A stretch of DNA of 57,297 nucleotides from Candidatus Rhodoferax mariagerensis (GCA_016719055.1 JADKAW010000008.1:1-57297); one strand, 5' to 3'; counted from the first letter of the stretch, positions 44,611-55,840 are shown. Translations and numbers: made by a program. Notes: generated from the letters alone by a model not told the origin.

Positions 44611-47065
44611 TTGGTTGATTTTTCTCCTTTTTCGACGGTCAAGCGCATGGTTGGCTCCATACCGGCGGCCCCGGCAGAGCCCACCATGCTGGGGCGCTTT
44701 CAACTCAGGCGATTGTTGGGGCAGGGCGCGCAGGCCAAGGTCTGGCTGGCGTTTGACCCCAGGCTGGAACGTGAAGTGGCGATCAAAATCATGCTGACGG
44801 TGCAAGAGGCCAACGCCTCGGCTGTCAGCCAGTGGCTGCAAGAGGCCCGCAGCGTCAGCCGCCTGACCCATCCCAATATCGTGCCGGTGTTTGAGGCCGA
44901 TGTGCAGGACCAGCAGCCCTACCTGGTGTTTGAATATGTGCCAGGACAAACCTTGTCGCAACAACTTGCCGGGCAAGGTGCCATGGCCCCGGCCCAGGCT
45001 GTTGCGTTGATGCAGGATGTGCTGGGCGCGCTGGTGGCGGCCCCATGGCGCTGGCGTGGTGCACCGCGACCTGAAGCCCTCCAATGTGTTGATCGACGAC
45101 AATGGCCAGGCCCGAGTGATGGACTTTGGCATTGCCGCGCGCTTTAAAGGGGCGCAGGGTGGGCACCAGGTCGATGTGGCGGGCAGCCCGGCCTATATGG
45201 CCCCCGAGGCCGTGCGCGGCGAAGCGGTATCACCACAAATGGACATTTACGGCGTAGGTTTGATGCTGGCAGAGCTGCTGCGTGGCAAGGCGCTGCGCGG
45301 CGGCACTGACCTTAACACCGCTTTGCAAAAAGCGGCCAGCGAGCCGCTGCAACTGCCCGCTGACCTGCAGGAGCGGCTCGATGACGCGATGCGCGCCATT
45401 TGCTGCGGGCCACCGCCTTTGACCCCAGCAGCGCTACCCCAGCGCCCAGATGTTTCTGGATGCCCTGAGCGATTGGGGCGGCGGCAAACAAGAAGATGCC
45501 GGTGACCAGCGGTGCAAAAACAGCACGCTTGAGTTTTTGCTGCGCCGCATGCGCAACAAAAGTGATTTTCCGGCCCTGTCAGAGTCGATCGGTCGCATTC
45601 AAAGCATGGCCTCGTCCGACAAGGAAAGCATCAGCAGTGTGACCAACGAAATTCTGAAAGACGTGGCGCTGACCAACAAGCTGCTGCGTTTTGTCAACAG
45701 TGCGCACTATGCCCGTGGCAGCAGTATCGGCACGGTGTCACGCGCGGTCAGCCTGGTTGGTTTTAATGGTATTCGCAACATGGCCCTGAGCCTGGTGCTG
45801 CTGGAGCACATGCAGGACAAAAACAACGCCCATTTGCTCAAGGAAGAGTTTTTGCGTGCCCTGATGGCTGGCAGCATTGCCTCGGAGCTGGGCATGAGCA
45901 CCAGCGAGGGTGAAGAGGCTTTTATTGGTGCGCTTTTTCAAAATCTGGGCCGCATGCTGTCGCAGTTCTACTTTCCCGAGGAGGCTGCCAGCATCCGCAG
46001 CCTGGTCACTTCCCCGCGCGATCCTGTGCCGGAAGAGGCCGCGTCCATCCGGGTGCTGGGTATGAGTTTTGAAGCGCTGGGTTTGGGGGTTTCCAAGGCC
46101 TGGGGCTTGCCAGAAAGTATTCAGCGCTGCATGCGGCGCCCCGCTGGTGAACCGCCAAAACCGTGTGCCGGTGGACGCGATCGACCGCTTGCGCTGGAGT
46201 TCGCGTGCGGCCAACGAAATGGCCAACGCCATGTCTGCGCCGACGAGGCCAGGGTGGACAATCGACTGGGGCAGATTGCCAGAAGTTTCAGCAAATCGCT
46301 GGGCCAAGTCCAGCGCGCAGGTTCAGGCCGCTACCGCCTCCGCGCGCAAGAAGCTGGTCGAGCTGGCGCATGCCATGGACTTGACGGTGCCCGAACTGAC
46401 TCACTGGCGGCTTATCTGCTCATGGGCAGCGCCGACGCTCACCAGGCTGCATGTTGAGCGCGAGCGAAAAGACCAGGACGCTGGCCCTACCGACGCAAGC
46501 CACAGGTCATCGCGCCAAAAGCCGCCACTGCTGGGCCGGTCAATTCCGATCAGGTGTCCCAAACGCTGGCCGCTGGGTCCAGGACATCACCAACGCCATG
46601 GTTGAAGACTTCAAGCTCAGCGATGTGCTGCGCATGATTCTTGAGGCGATGTTTCGGGCGCTAGACTTTCACCGCATTATTTTTTGCATGCGCGACCCCA
46701 AGATTGACACGCTGACCGGCCGCTTTGGGCTGGGGCTGGCGTGGAAGGGGTGGTCAAGTCATTTTGCGTGCCGACGAACGCGCCCGGTGTGCCCGACCTG
46801 TTTGCCACCTCTTCAACAAGGGTGCCGACACCTGATCAGCGACGCCAGCGACCAGCGCATTGCCGAGCGCCTGCCGGCCTGGTACCAAAAATCCTACAAC
46901 GCGCCGACCTTTTTGATTTTGCCCTTGTTGCTCAAGGGGCGACCCTTTGGCCTGATCTACGCCGACAAAATGGAGCTTGGTGGGCTGAAGGTGGACGACA
47001 AAGAGCTGGCCCTGCTGCGCACCCTGCGCAACCAGGCGGTGATGGCGTTTCGGCAATCGACTTGA
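44611..47065 (+). pseudogene. Ser/Thr protein kinase-HDOD-GAF signalling protein, multiple frameshifts
   Basis: A single ~815-residue protein once at least five single-base errors are corrected (extra C near 45043; losses near 45402 and 45434; more at 46.1-46.8 kb). Start TTG 44611 or ATG 44647. Order: Hanks-type kinase with LGRFQLRRLLGQGAQAKVW, VAIKI lysine, VVHRDLKPSNVL, DFG and AGSPAYMAPEA; then from about residue 300 an HDOD domain (SDFPALSESIGRIQ, LTNKLLRFVNSAHYARG, EAFIGALFQNLGRMLSQFYF); then a GAF domain (DVLRMILEAMFRALDF, PLLLKGRPFGLIYADK). All kinase catalytic residues are present, so it is probably active. Signal and targets are unknown. Confidence 0.82.
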
Positions 47066-47074
47066 TGTTGCAAC

Positions 47075-47120
47075 GCTTTTGGCATCTAGCCCATATGGGT
47101 ACTGCGGCAATCACTATTGA
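47075..47120 (-). repeat. Dispersed ~43 bp repeat, copy 11
   Basis: On the minus strand: CAATAGTGATTGCCGCAG, then CCCATATGGGCTAGATGCC and AAAAG. It lies ten bases after the kinase-HDOD-GAF stop and before the GNAT gene. Confidence 0.75.
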
Positions 47121-47133
47121 ATCAGGAGCAACT

Positions 47134-47653
47134 ATGGCCTTGCTGCCGATCCTTTTGACGTCTGCCCATGCTGCGCAGTACCGTGCACTGATGCTGCAAG
47201 CCTATGCCGATTGCCCGGACGCGTTCACCTCCGGTGTGGCTGATCGCATAGGGTTGGCGCTTGGCTGGTGGGAACAACGCCTGAGTGGCGCACCGGACGC
47301 CAATGAACGGGTCTGGGGTGTTGCTGCGGGTGACGCATTGGCCGGCGTCGTGGGCTTGTCGTTTGACAGCGCGAAAAGGTCAGGCACAAGCCCACTTGTT
47401 TGGCATGTTTGTGACCCCCGAATTTCGCCAGCGCGGGCTCGGTGGCGAACTGCTGGTGGCGACCCTGCAGCATGCGCGCACCAAGCCCAAGTGCAGATCG
47501 TTCAGCGACGGTGACCCAGGAAACCGAACGGCGGGGGCGCTGTATGAGCGCCATGGTTTTGTCGAATTTGGCCTGGAACCATTTGCCGTGGCGGTGGCTG
47601 GCGGGTTTGTCAAGTCGCACATGTGGTGCAGACTTGGCTGGTCGGCAGGTTGA
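47134..47653 (+). pseudogene. GNAT-family N-acetyltransferase, frameshifted
   Basis: An acetyl-CoA-dependent acyltransferase of about 172 residues. The ATG at 47134 has AGGAG upstream. The first part reads MALLPILLTSAHAAQYRALM to the beta-strands WGVAAGDALAGVVGLSFDS. An extra A near 47373 shifts to GQAQAHLFGMFVTPEFRQRG, then LGGELL, the acetyl-CoA loop. Further indels near 47490-47530 disturb VTQENRTAGALYERHGFVEF before the end at 47653. The substrate is unknown. Confidence 0.8.
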
Positions 47654-47727
47654 AGGGCTAGCAATTGGTTGGGTCGGCCAGTATCGATGTAAACCGGTTT
47701 GTAACTCAATCAATTATTACAATATCG

Positions 47728-47739
47728 TGTTACAAATTT
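47728..47739 (+). promoter_or_regulatory. TGTTACAAATTT motif before the second toxin-antitoxin pair
   Basis: The same 12-mer found in both arms at 44337-44419. Here it faces a partial inverted TTTGTAAC at 47698-47705 and lies 12 bp before the ATG at 47751. It may be an operator of the pair. Confidence 0.4.
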
Positions 47740-47750
47740 GATGTGCAATC

Positions 47751-47973
47751 ATGAACCCCACCACTCTTCTTTTCGTGCTCCGGCTGATTTTGCGCAGCAG
47801 ACCAGGCCTGGCCCAAGCGCTGAGCATGTCTGCGTCCGATTACGTGCGCGAAGCTGTGCGCGAGAAGAACGAACGTGCAATGAAAGATCGCATGATTTTT
47901 TTTATCTCGGCAGTTGTCCGCGCAGCATCTCGGCGACAACCTGGCCATGGATGGCAGCGTTGGAGACGGCCTG
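47751..47973 (+). pseudogene. Ribbon-helix-helix antitoxin (CopG/DUF1778-like), frameshifted
   Basis: About 74 residues after correction: MNPTTLLSFRAPADFAQQTR, then AQALSMSASDYVREAVREKN and ERAMKDRMIF, followed after a shift by RQLSAQHLGDNLAMDGSVGDGL. The pieces are spread over three frames, so at least two single-base indels are present. The ADFAQQTR...SASDYVREAVREKN block is the ribbon-helix-helix core. It directly precedes a PemK/MazF-like toxin gene; the exact end is unclear because the junction may overlap. Confidence 0.7.
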
Positions 47974-48336
47974 ATCAACAAGCGCGGCCAAGTCTGGGAG
48001 GTTGACTTTGGAGCCCCAAGCCCCACAAAGAAGAGCCCGGCAACCCGGGGCTTCCGGCGCTGGTGATTCAGACGAACATCCTGAACCAGGCGGGCCACGC
48101 CACCACGATCGTCATCCCTGGCACCAACCAGGTGTACCGTGACGCGCAAGGCGATGGCTACCCGTTGCGGGTATCGGTGGGCAAGCTGGGCGACATGACC
48201 CAAGAAACGGATTTGCTGGTTGACCAGATTCGCACCATCTCCAACCAGCGCTTGCTGGGCGACAAGCCACTGGCAGCGCTGTCTCGCAGCCATATGAAAC
48301 GTGGAAGATGCACTCAGGCTGCTGACGGGTGACTAG
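47971..48336 (+). pseudogene. PemK/MazF-family toxin, frameshifted
   Basis: Predicted endoribonuclease of about 120 residues. It begins INKRGQVWEVDFGAP, the conserved first strand. The centre around 48010-48060 is disturbed, then LVIQTNILNQAGHATTIVIP, GTNQVYRDAQGDGYPLRVSV and LLVDQIRTISNQRLLG are clean. The end RSHMKRVEDALRLLTGD needs one base restored near 48300 and then stops at 48336. MazF-type toxins cut mRNA at short motifs. Together with the upstream antitoxin it is the second toxin-antitoxin pair in the window. Confidence 0.72.
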
Positions 48337-48372
48337 CCGCGCCATTCGACATGCCAGATTCAGTGTGCGCCG

Positions 48373-49142
48373 TCACTGTGCAGTCCAGCCGCCATCCATG
48401 TTCCAGGCCCGCCGCGCACATTGTTGCCGGCTGGCGAACAGAAAAACACCGCAAGCGCACCTAGCTCTTCGGCCGTGGTGAACTGCATCGACGGCTCTTT
48501 TTCACCCAACAAAGTTTGTCGCCTGCCTCATTGCTGATGCCCAGCGCTGCGGCCTGGCATCAACCTGTTTTTTGTACCAGCGGTGTCGGCACCCAGCCCG
48601 GGCAAATGGCGTTGCAGGTGATGCCGGTGGTGGCGTTTTCCCGGCGCGGTGACCTTGGTCAGACCCACCACGCCGTGTTTGGCCGCCACATAAGCCGCCT
48701 TTTCTGCAGACGCCACCAGTCCGTGAATGGAGGCCACATTGATGATGCGGCCCCAGCCAGCCTCCTGCATGGGCGGCAAGGCCAGGCGTGTGGCATGAAA
48801 GGCGCTGCTCAGGTTGATGGCGATGATGGCGTCCCAGCGCTCGGGGGCAAAGTTTTCAATACGCGCCACATGCTGGATGCCTGCATTGTTGACCAGAATG
48901 TCAACCCGGCCAAAGCGGCCTCGCGGCGTAACTCATCATGTCGGCAATGTCGGCCGGTTGGCTCATGTCGGCACCATGGTAGTCCACCGCCACACCCAGC
49001 GCCGCTACCTCAGCGCGGGGCCGTCCACGTCACCAAAACCATTGAGTACGATGTTGGCACGCTTGGGCTGCAGGGCTTTGGCAATGCCCCAGCCCGATAC
49101 CGCTGGTGGATCCGGTCATGAGTGCTGTTTTCCCTTTAGCAT
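48373..49142 (-). pseudogene. 3-hydroxybutyrate dehydrogenase (SDR), frameshifted
   Basis: NAD-dependent oxidation of 3-hydroxybutyrate to acetoacetate, following PHB mobilisation. Start ATG 49142 (MLKGKTALMTGSTSGIGLG, with TGxxxGIG); end at 48373 after NMDGGWTAQ. Total about 257 residues, as expected. The middle is clean: ARIENFAPERWDAIIAINLS, then SAFHATRLALPPM and the catalytic Ser/Tyr/Lys in INVASIHG and YVAAKHGVVGLTKV. Several indels lie near 48500-48650 and 48900-49100. VQKQVDARAAALG-like text can be pieced together from other frames. It pairs functionally with phaZ at 33.0-34.6 kb. Confidence 0.82.
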
Positions 49143-49241
49143 GGGGCTTCTCCAGAAAATATTAGTGGTTGACGGGGTTTTGCGCCCGGGCGGCGTGCGA
49201 CTTTGAATTAGGATGACGCCATTATCCAATCCTAATCTCCC

Positions 49242-50143
49242 ATGTCTGATCCCACCTTGCAGTTTGTGACCTGTCCTGATGCCCACGGAGGCCACCGCAT
49301 GGCCTATTGGCAGTGGGGCAAGCCCGACAGCCCCCACGTCGTGCTATGTCTGCACGGTCTGACGCGCCAGGGGCGGGACTTTGACGCCATTGCCCAGGCC
49401 CTGTGTGCCGCTGCCAGCGGCGAAGTGCGGGTGGTGTGCCCGGATGTGGTCGGGCGCGGTCGCAGCGACTGGCTGAAAGACCCGCAGGGCTACCAGATTG
49501 GGTTTTATGCCGCGGACATGCTGGTGTTGATGAACCAGTTGCAAGCCAGCACGGTGGACTGGGTTGGCACCAGCATGGGTGGACTGATAGGCATGGTGGT
49601 GGCCAGCCAGCCCGAGTTGCCGGCTTGTGCCCGCATTCGCCGGCTTGGTGCTCAATGACGTCGGCCCGGTGCTGGCCTGGCAGGCCCTGCAGCGCGTTAT
49701 TGGCTGTACCTACGGAGAAAACTGGCGGTTTTTGAATCCGAGCAGCGCGTCGCCGAAGTACTGTGGCAGGTTTCCAGCACCCTGGCCCGCACACACGCCA
49801 CAGCAGTGGCTGGCGCTGACCCGCCCCATGCTCAAACCCCTGGCAGACGGCAGCGGTCGACTGACGCTGCATTACGATCCCAGCATTGCCAAACCGTTTG
49901 AGTCGATCACAGAAGCCTCGTCCAGCGAGGGTGAGGCATTGCTGTGGCAAGCCTATGATCAGATCGCGCAAACCCTGCTGTTGCGTGGCGCAGATTCCGA
50001 TTTCCTGACCAGCGCCACCGCGCTGGCCTCTGACTTACCGCGGGGCCCGCGCGCGTTTGCTTGAATTCGTTGGGGTCGGCCACGCGCCCACCTTGATCGC
50101 TCCAGACCAGCAGCAGGCCGTGGTGTCGTTCTTGCTTGATTGA
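49242..50143 (+). pseudogene. Alpha/beta-fold hydrolase, frameshifted
   Basis: About 300 residues. It starts MSDPTLQFVTCPDAHGGHRM (ATG 49242), followed by LCLHGLTRQGRDFDA (oxyanion region), VVCPDVVGRGRSDW and the nucleophile elbow GTSMGG. A frame change near 49635-49645 leads to LVLNDVGPVLAWQALQRVIG. A second change near 49770 and a third near 50040 are needed to reach the C-terminal APDQQQAVVSFLLD at 50143. The catalytic histidine region (GVGHAPTL-like, about 50075-50095) is present in another frame. Substrate is unknown; esterase or epoxide-hydrolase-like. Confidence 0.78.
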
Positions 50144-50160
50144 GGTCGGGTTGAGCGCCA

Positions 50161-52381
50161 ATGAAAAGTCTCCCCGTTCAACCCGGCGCGACTGAGCGGG
50201 CCAATGTGGTGTTGTTGCGCCCGGCCCCAGATTTGCCCGGACAAACCGATGCCTTGGCGCGCGCCCGTGCTTTTGCCGAGCCGTTGCTGGCGAGTGAACT
50301 GCTGGATACGGGCGAGGGCATTTGGCCATGCCGATGCGATGGCCTGCATTCTTGCCGGCATTGGCGGCTCGGCGGCGATGCGGGCGGCGAGTTATCTGGT
50401 GTATGCCTGTGACCATCTGAACAAGCCGCACGATGTGATTGCCAAGGCGTTTGGCGACAATTTTGCCGAGCTGGCAGTTGAAACGGGCCAAACCTGGTGC
50501 GGGTGCAACGACAGGCTCGCCTGGCCCAGCTGGCACGTACCCCGGTTTGCTGGACTCTGCTGCGGCCCGGCAAGCCGCTGCCGTGCAAACCGAAAATGTG
50601 CGCAAGATGCTGCTGGCCTTCAGCCGCGACCTGCGGGTGATCATGCTGCGCCTGGCCTCGCGCCTGCAAACCCTGCGTTTTTTGCCGCCACCAAGCTGCC
50701 GGTGCCAGACGGTCTAGCCTCTGAGGCGCTGCAGGTGCTCTTTGCGCGCGCTGGCGAACCGGCTGGGTATCTGGGAAATCAAGTGGGAAATGGAAGACCT
50801 GGCATTTCGTTTTCTGGAGCCGCCACCTACAAGCAGGTGGCGCGCTTGCTGGACGAAAGCGGGTTGAGCGGGAAGCCAATGTCGAGCGCCTGCGCAGCCA
50901 GCTTGAAGCCGAGCTGAATGCCCAGGCATGACGGCCCGGGTCAGGCGGCCCAAGCACATCTACAGCATTGTCAAAAAATGCGCGGCAAGTCGCTGGTGTT
51001 TGACAAGGTGTATGACGTGCGCGCCCCTGCGCGTGGTGGTGCCAGCATACCTGGATGCTACGCAGCCCTGGGCTGGGTGCATGACCGCTTGTCGCGATTG
51101 CCGAAGAGTTTGACGATTACATTGCCAAGCCCAAAGGCAATGGTTACCAGTCGCTGCACCGTGGTGCGCGACGCCAGCGGCCAGCCCACCGAGATCCAGA
51201 TTCGCACCCAGGTCTGCACGACCATGCCGAAAGTGGCGTGGCGGACATTGGGCTTACAAAGAAGCGGGTGCCAAAGGCTACGCCGGTGTCTCGGCCAGCG
51301 GTGCCTACGACGCCAAGATTGCCGTGCTGCGCCAGTTGTTGGCCTGGGAGCGCGATCTGTCAGGCGCGCAGCCACAGGCGCAGTCGCTGCTGGAAGACCG
51401 CATTTATGTGCTGACGCCGGACGCCGCCATTGTGGAGCTGCCGCAAGGGGCCACGGCGGTCGATTTTGCCTACACCGTGCACACCAGCCTGGGGCACCGC
51501 TGCCGGGGTGCGCGGGTGGACGGGGCCATGGTGCCGCTGCACACACCGCTAAAATGGCCAGACGGTCGAGTGACCACCGCCAGGAAGGCGGCCCGTCCGC
51601 GCGACTGGCTTAACCCTGAGCTGGGCTACCTGGTCAGCCACCGGGCCAGAACCAAGGTACGCGCCTGGTTCAACGCGCAGGCCATGTCCGAGACCATTGC
51701 CAAAGGCCGAGAGGCGGTCGAGCGATTGTTGCAGCGCGAGGGCAAAACCGCCGTCAAGCTCGATGACCTGGCGACACAGCTGGGTTTTAGCAACGCCGAT
51801 GCATTGTTTGAAGATGTCGGCAAAGAAGAATTTTCACTGCGCAGTATCGAGCAGCTGCTGCGCCCACCCGAGGCACCGCAGTTTGATGCGCAGGCCCCAC
51901 TGCTGCGAAAACCCCGCACAGGTGACAACCCCCAGCAAGGGAGGTTTGCTGGTGGTCGGGGTCGATTCGCTCATGACGCAAATGGCCAATGGTGCAACCA
52001 GCGCTCGCCCGATGCCATTTGTGGCTTTGTCATGCAGCAACAGGGGGCAGGTGCACCGCACCGATTGCTCCAATTTGCGTGAAATGGTGGCCAAAAATGG
52101 CGAACGGCTGATTGATGTGGAGTGGGGCGTGGGGCAGGCTGCGTCAGGCTCGGTCTATCCGGTCGATGTGGCGGTGCAGGCGCAAGACCGGCAGGGACTG
52201 TTGCGTGACATTTCTGAGGTGTTTACCAAAGAAAAAATGAACGTGACCGGTGTGCAAACCCAGTCCATCAAGAACGTCGCCTGGATGACCTTCACCGTGG
52301 AAGTGTCAGACTCTGGCCGTCTGCACAGTGCTGGGCCTGGTGGCAGACTTGCCGGGGGTGCGCTGGGCCCGCAGAAAATAA
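50161..52381 (+). pseudogene. relA: GTP pyrophosphokinase RelA, many frameshifts
   Basis: (p)ppGpp synthetase of the stringent response, about 740 codons from the ATG at 50161 to 52381, the normal RelA length. Fragments in all three frames give the order: degenerate N-terminal HD region (ACILAGIGGSAAMRAASYLV, without the HD...ED of hydrolases); synthetase (RPKHIYSIVKK, MRGKSLVFDKVYDVRA, IAKPKGNGYQSLH); TGS (LEDRIYVLTPDAAIVELPQG, ATAVDFAYTVH); and C-terminal ACT (VDVAVQAQDRQGLLRDISEV). At least ten indels break the text. A gene this important is unlikely to be dead, so I read these as errors. Confidence 0.88.
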
Positions 52382-52386
52382 GTAAA

Positions 52387-52430
52387 AATTTGGCTTCAGC
52401 CCGCACTGTATAGCGCTGGTAGCTATTTAT
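52387..52430 (-). repeat. Dispersed ~43 bp repeat, copy 12
   Basis: On the minus strand: AATAGCTACCAGCGCTATAC, then AGTGCGGGCTGAAGCC and AAATTTTT. It starts six bases past the relA stop. Confidence 0.75.
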
Positions 52431-52466
52431 TCAGAAGCATTTTGACGCAACACTTGGCCCCCGCCC

Positions 52467-53901
52467 ATGAACCATACCTTTTTGTGGCACGACTACGAAA
52501 CCTTTAGTACCAACACCCGCAGTGCACGCCCGGCGCAGTTTGCCGCGCTGCGCACCGATGCCGACCCGAACCTGGTGGGTGATCCGCTGATGCTGTACGC
52601 CAGCCCGCCCGCGACTTTCTTCCCGACCCCGAGGCCTGCCTGATCACCGGCATCACGCCGCAGCAATGCCTTGAAAAAGGGCTGCCCGAGTACCAGTTTG
52701 CCGCACAGATTGAGCAGGTGCTGGGCCACCCAGGCACAGTGGGGTGGGCTGCAACACAATCCGGTTTGACGATGAAATCACCCGCTTCATGTTCTGGCGC
52801 AACCTGATCGACCCCTATGCGCGCGAGTGGCAGAACCAGTGCGGCCGCTGGGACCTGCTCGACGTGGTGCGCACCGCCTATGCCCTGCGGCCCGAGGGCC
52901 TGCAGTGGCCGCTGAATGCGCAGGACAAACCCAGCTTCAAGCTCACCGATCTGAGCGCTGCAAATGGCCTGGCGCACGAGTCCGCCCACGACGCCTTGAG
53001 CGATGTGCACGCCACCGTGGCCTTGGCCCGACTCATCAAAACCGCCCAGCCCAGGCTGTTTGACTTTTGTTTTGGGCTGCACAAAAAGACCGCGTTTTGG
53101 CCGAGCTGGGCTTGCAAACCACACTAAACCATGCGCGCCCGTTCTGGCATGTGTCGGGCATGTTTTCGCCTGAGCGCGGTTGTCTGGCGCTGATGTGGCC
53201 GCTGGCCATGCACCCTGGCAACAAAAACGAGCTGCTGGCGTGGGATCTGGCGTTTGACCCGGCAGAGCTGACGGGTCTGAATGGCAGCCAGATCCAGCAG
53301 CGGCTGTTCACCAAAACCGCCGATTTGCCAGTGGGCCTGCAGCGCCTGCCCATCAAGTCGGTGCATCTGAACAAGTCGCCGATGGTGATGAGCAACTTGA
53401 AAGTGCTCAGCGCCCCGATGGCCGAGCGTTGGGGTATCGACGTGCCCACGCAGCTAAAACATGCCGAAACGGCCCGCGGCTTGCCCGATTACGAGCGCCA
53501 TCTGGGCCGAGGTGTTTCGCCGCGACAGCGCCGGCCCCATTGATGTGGATGAAGATTTGTACGGTGGTTTTGTCGGCAATGCGGATCGTTCGCGGCGCCT
53601 GAATGAGCTGCGCCATAACACGCCAGAGCAGTTGTCACGCGCCCGCCCAGCCTTTGAAGACGCGCGCCTGCCAGAACTTTTGTGGCGCTACCGTCCCCAA
53701 CTTCCCCGCCAGTTTGAGCCCGGATGAAGCCAGCCGCTGGAGGCGCACCGCAGCACGTTTGTTGTCTGGCCAAGGCGGTGCACTGACCTTACCAGCCCTG
53801 TTTGACACCATGGACACCCCTGGCCGAAACTGCCGACCGGCGCGGCGAAACCCATATTGGGCGCGCTCTACGGCTACGCCGAGATGATTGCGCCAGTTTG
53901 A
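52467..53901 (+). pseudogene. sbcB: Exodeoxyribonuclease I, frameshifted
   Basis: 3'-5' single-strand DNA exonuclease acting in recombination and mismatch repair. ATG 52467 gives MNHTFLWHDYETF with the DEDD-family acidic pair (D-x-E). Text then moves between frames: VGWNTIRFDDEITRFMFWRN (one base lost near 52745), YAREWQNQCGRWDLLDVVRT, and AHESAHDALSDVHATVALAR with the last catalytic Asp. The C-terminal SH3-like part ends GETHIG...YGYAEMIAPV at 53901. About 478 codons overall, close to the 475 of E. coli. Confidence 0.87.
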
Positions 53902-53949
53902 GGCTCCGACGCGTCGGCCCGATCACAACTTATTCCGGAGGGGCACGTC

Positions 53950-54982
53950 ATGGAAACAGCGACAACGGCCAAGTGGCCGGGTGAGTGCCGCTGGGCCTGG
54001 GCTGCATGAACCTGAGCCGGGGCTACGGCGCGCGCCAATCTCGGCTGACCAGGGCAGGCGCGTTCTGCTGGAAGCCTTGGAAAATGGCGTGACTTTTGTT
54101 TTGACACGGCGGCCTTTATGGCTTTGGTGACAATGAGACCTTGATGGGCCAGGTGTTGCGCAAACACCGGCAACAGTTCACCCTGGCCCGCTCAAGTGCG
54201 GGCTGCTGGGTAACGACAAAAACAATGACAGCAAACTGGTGCGGGTGATTGACGGCGCCCAAGACAGCTGCGCCGAACTGCGAAGACGGAATGCGCCGCC
54301 TGCAAACCGACGAGATTGACCTGTACTACATCCACCGGCTCGACAAGAACGTACCCATTGAGACAGCGTAGGTGCCTTGAGTGACTACGGCGAAAAAAGG
54401 TATATCAACTTGCCATTGGCCTGTCTGAAATGTCAGCGGAAACACGCCGCCGCGCCCATGCGGTGCACCCCATCACCGCCATGCAGACAGAATACTCGCT
54501 ATGGACCCGCAACCCCGAATCGTAATGCTGCAGGCCTGCCGCGACCTGGGGGTGAGCTTTGGCATTCAGCCCGGTGGCGTGGCTTTGCCCAGTCGGCCCC
54601 TTGGCTGCTGCGCCTTAGGTGCCACTGACTTTCGCCCGGACCATTACCGCGCTTTGACGCTTTCGATAACTGGTCGCGCAATACCCAGCTGTTGCACCCG
54701 GCCTACCAGGACCACTGTGCCTCAGATGCAGGTTGCACCCCATGGCGCAACTGGCGCTGGCCCGGTTGCTGCACCAGGGTGCGACATCCATTCCGGTTTC
54801 GGGCACCGCCCGTGTGGACCATCTGGCCGATTCACCTGGGCGCGGTTGATGTGAGTTTGAGCCCGGCACTGCTGGTCGGGCTGAATGCGCTTGATCACGC
54901 AGCGCCGTGGTGGGCGGTCGGTACAACCGCAAGCCAACTGGACGCCGATACCGAAAAGTTTCCGTCTAGCGAAAATAACTAA
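53950..54982 (+). pseudogene. Aldo/keto reductase, many frameshifts
   Basis: NADPH-dependent oxidoreductase of about 335 codons. The ATG at 53950 has GGAGG upstream, and corrected text begins METATTAKVAGVSPLGLGCM. Family landmarks appear in scattered frames: RVLLEALENGVTF(F)DTA, YGFGDNETLMGQVLRKHRQQ, EDGMRRLQTDEIDLYYIHR with the catalytic His, HPITAMQTEYSLWTRNPE and LGVSFGI. Near-continuous indels prevent a reliable full sequence. The substrate is unknown. It is adjacent to sbcB (48 bp). Confidence 0.75.
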
Positions 54983-54984
54983 AA

Positions 54985-55028
54985 TAATAGCGCCTAGTGC
55001 ATGGTCCGTAAGGGCTGGAGCCGTATTT
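54985..55028 (+). repeat. Dispersed ~43 bp repeat, copy 13
   Basis: AATAGCGCCTAGTGCATG, then GTCCGTAAGGGCTGGAGCC and GTATTT, between the aldo/keto reductase and the TauE-like gene. Confidence 0.78.
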
Positions 55029-55030
55029 GT

Positions 55031-55840
55031 TTATAAATCTAAGCGGTCCAAGCCGCGATACAGCATATAGGCCGCCAAAGCGTACAAGATGAGGCGAAGA
55101 CGCGTTTGAGCTTTTTCACCGGCAACCGGTGCGCCGCATGACCCAAGGGTGCATTCAGCACGCTACAACAACGTCACTGGCAAAGCCGGCGGCCAGATAT
55201 AGCCTGGCGAATGAGCTGTAAGCTTGCCAACCGCCAGACACTGTAGGCATAACCCAGGGCGTTGGCCGGCGCAGTCGGGAAACCCAGGCGCTGCCGGGGT
55301 GGCCCACCGCATTGTGAATGGCCACGTTGCGCAGACCATGAAGGGCGCACGCTGATAATCCGCCACCAGCGCCCCCAGCCCGGACAAAAAGCCAATCAGC
55401 GTTGCGGTTCCAGCATGCCCTGAAAACTTAGCAAGGCCTGGCTGGGGGCAGGTTTTCTCACCGGAAACATCTGCGTCGCTGAAAAGCTCACAAAGCCGGC
55501 AAACAGCAGCGCCAGCGAGGAGACCCTTAGTGAGTCTGGCAAACACGCCCCGGGCTGGCCAGCACCGCGCCCAACACAATGCCGGTGCCAGGCTTTTGAC
55601 AATGTCCCAGCGCACGGCACCGCGCGCGCGCGCACGCTCGAAATGGAGTGAACACGATGGTTGTCACCGAGGGTAGCACAGGCCATCTTGATGGCCAGCT
55701 CAAACGATACGGTGACTCAGGATGGCCGTGGCCTGGACAACACATCAACCATGCCACCAAACCAATGTAGGCCAGGCAGGAAACCTGCGACCGATCGGAA
55801 CAAAACTGGCTTCAAAGACTCAGAAGTGATTTGCAAAGTG
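55031..55840 (-). pseudogene. TauE/SafE-family permease, heavily frameshifted
   Basis: Predicted membrane permease of the DUF81 sulfite/sulfonate exporter family. Readable blocks, in different minus-strand frames: ELAIKMACATLGD, ISSVRARA, AVRWDIVKSLAP, FSATQMFPVRKPAPSQ, TLIGFLSGLGALVA, GLCLQCL/NALGYAYSVWRL, SPGYIWPPALPV and HRLPVKKLKRVFAS, ending at the stop 55031-55033. Order and spacing match the family (~265 residues). The N-terminal 40-60 residues are unreadable, so the start near 55840 is an estimate; either sequence error or the nearby IS insertion may have removed it. Confidence 0.65.

Noticed and set aside
50161..55840. A true decay zone of pseudogenes
   Set aside because: Every gene is hit by single-base indels while codon-level similarity stays high in alternating frames; decay would also leave substitutions and larger deletions.
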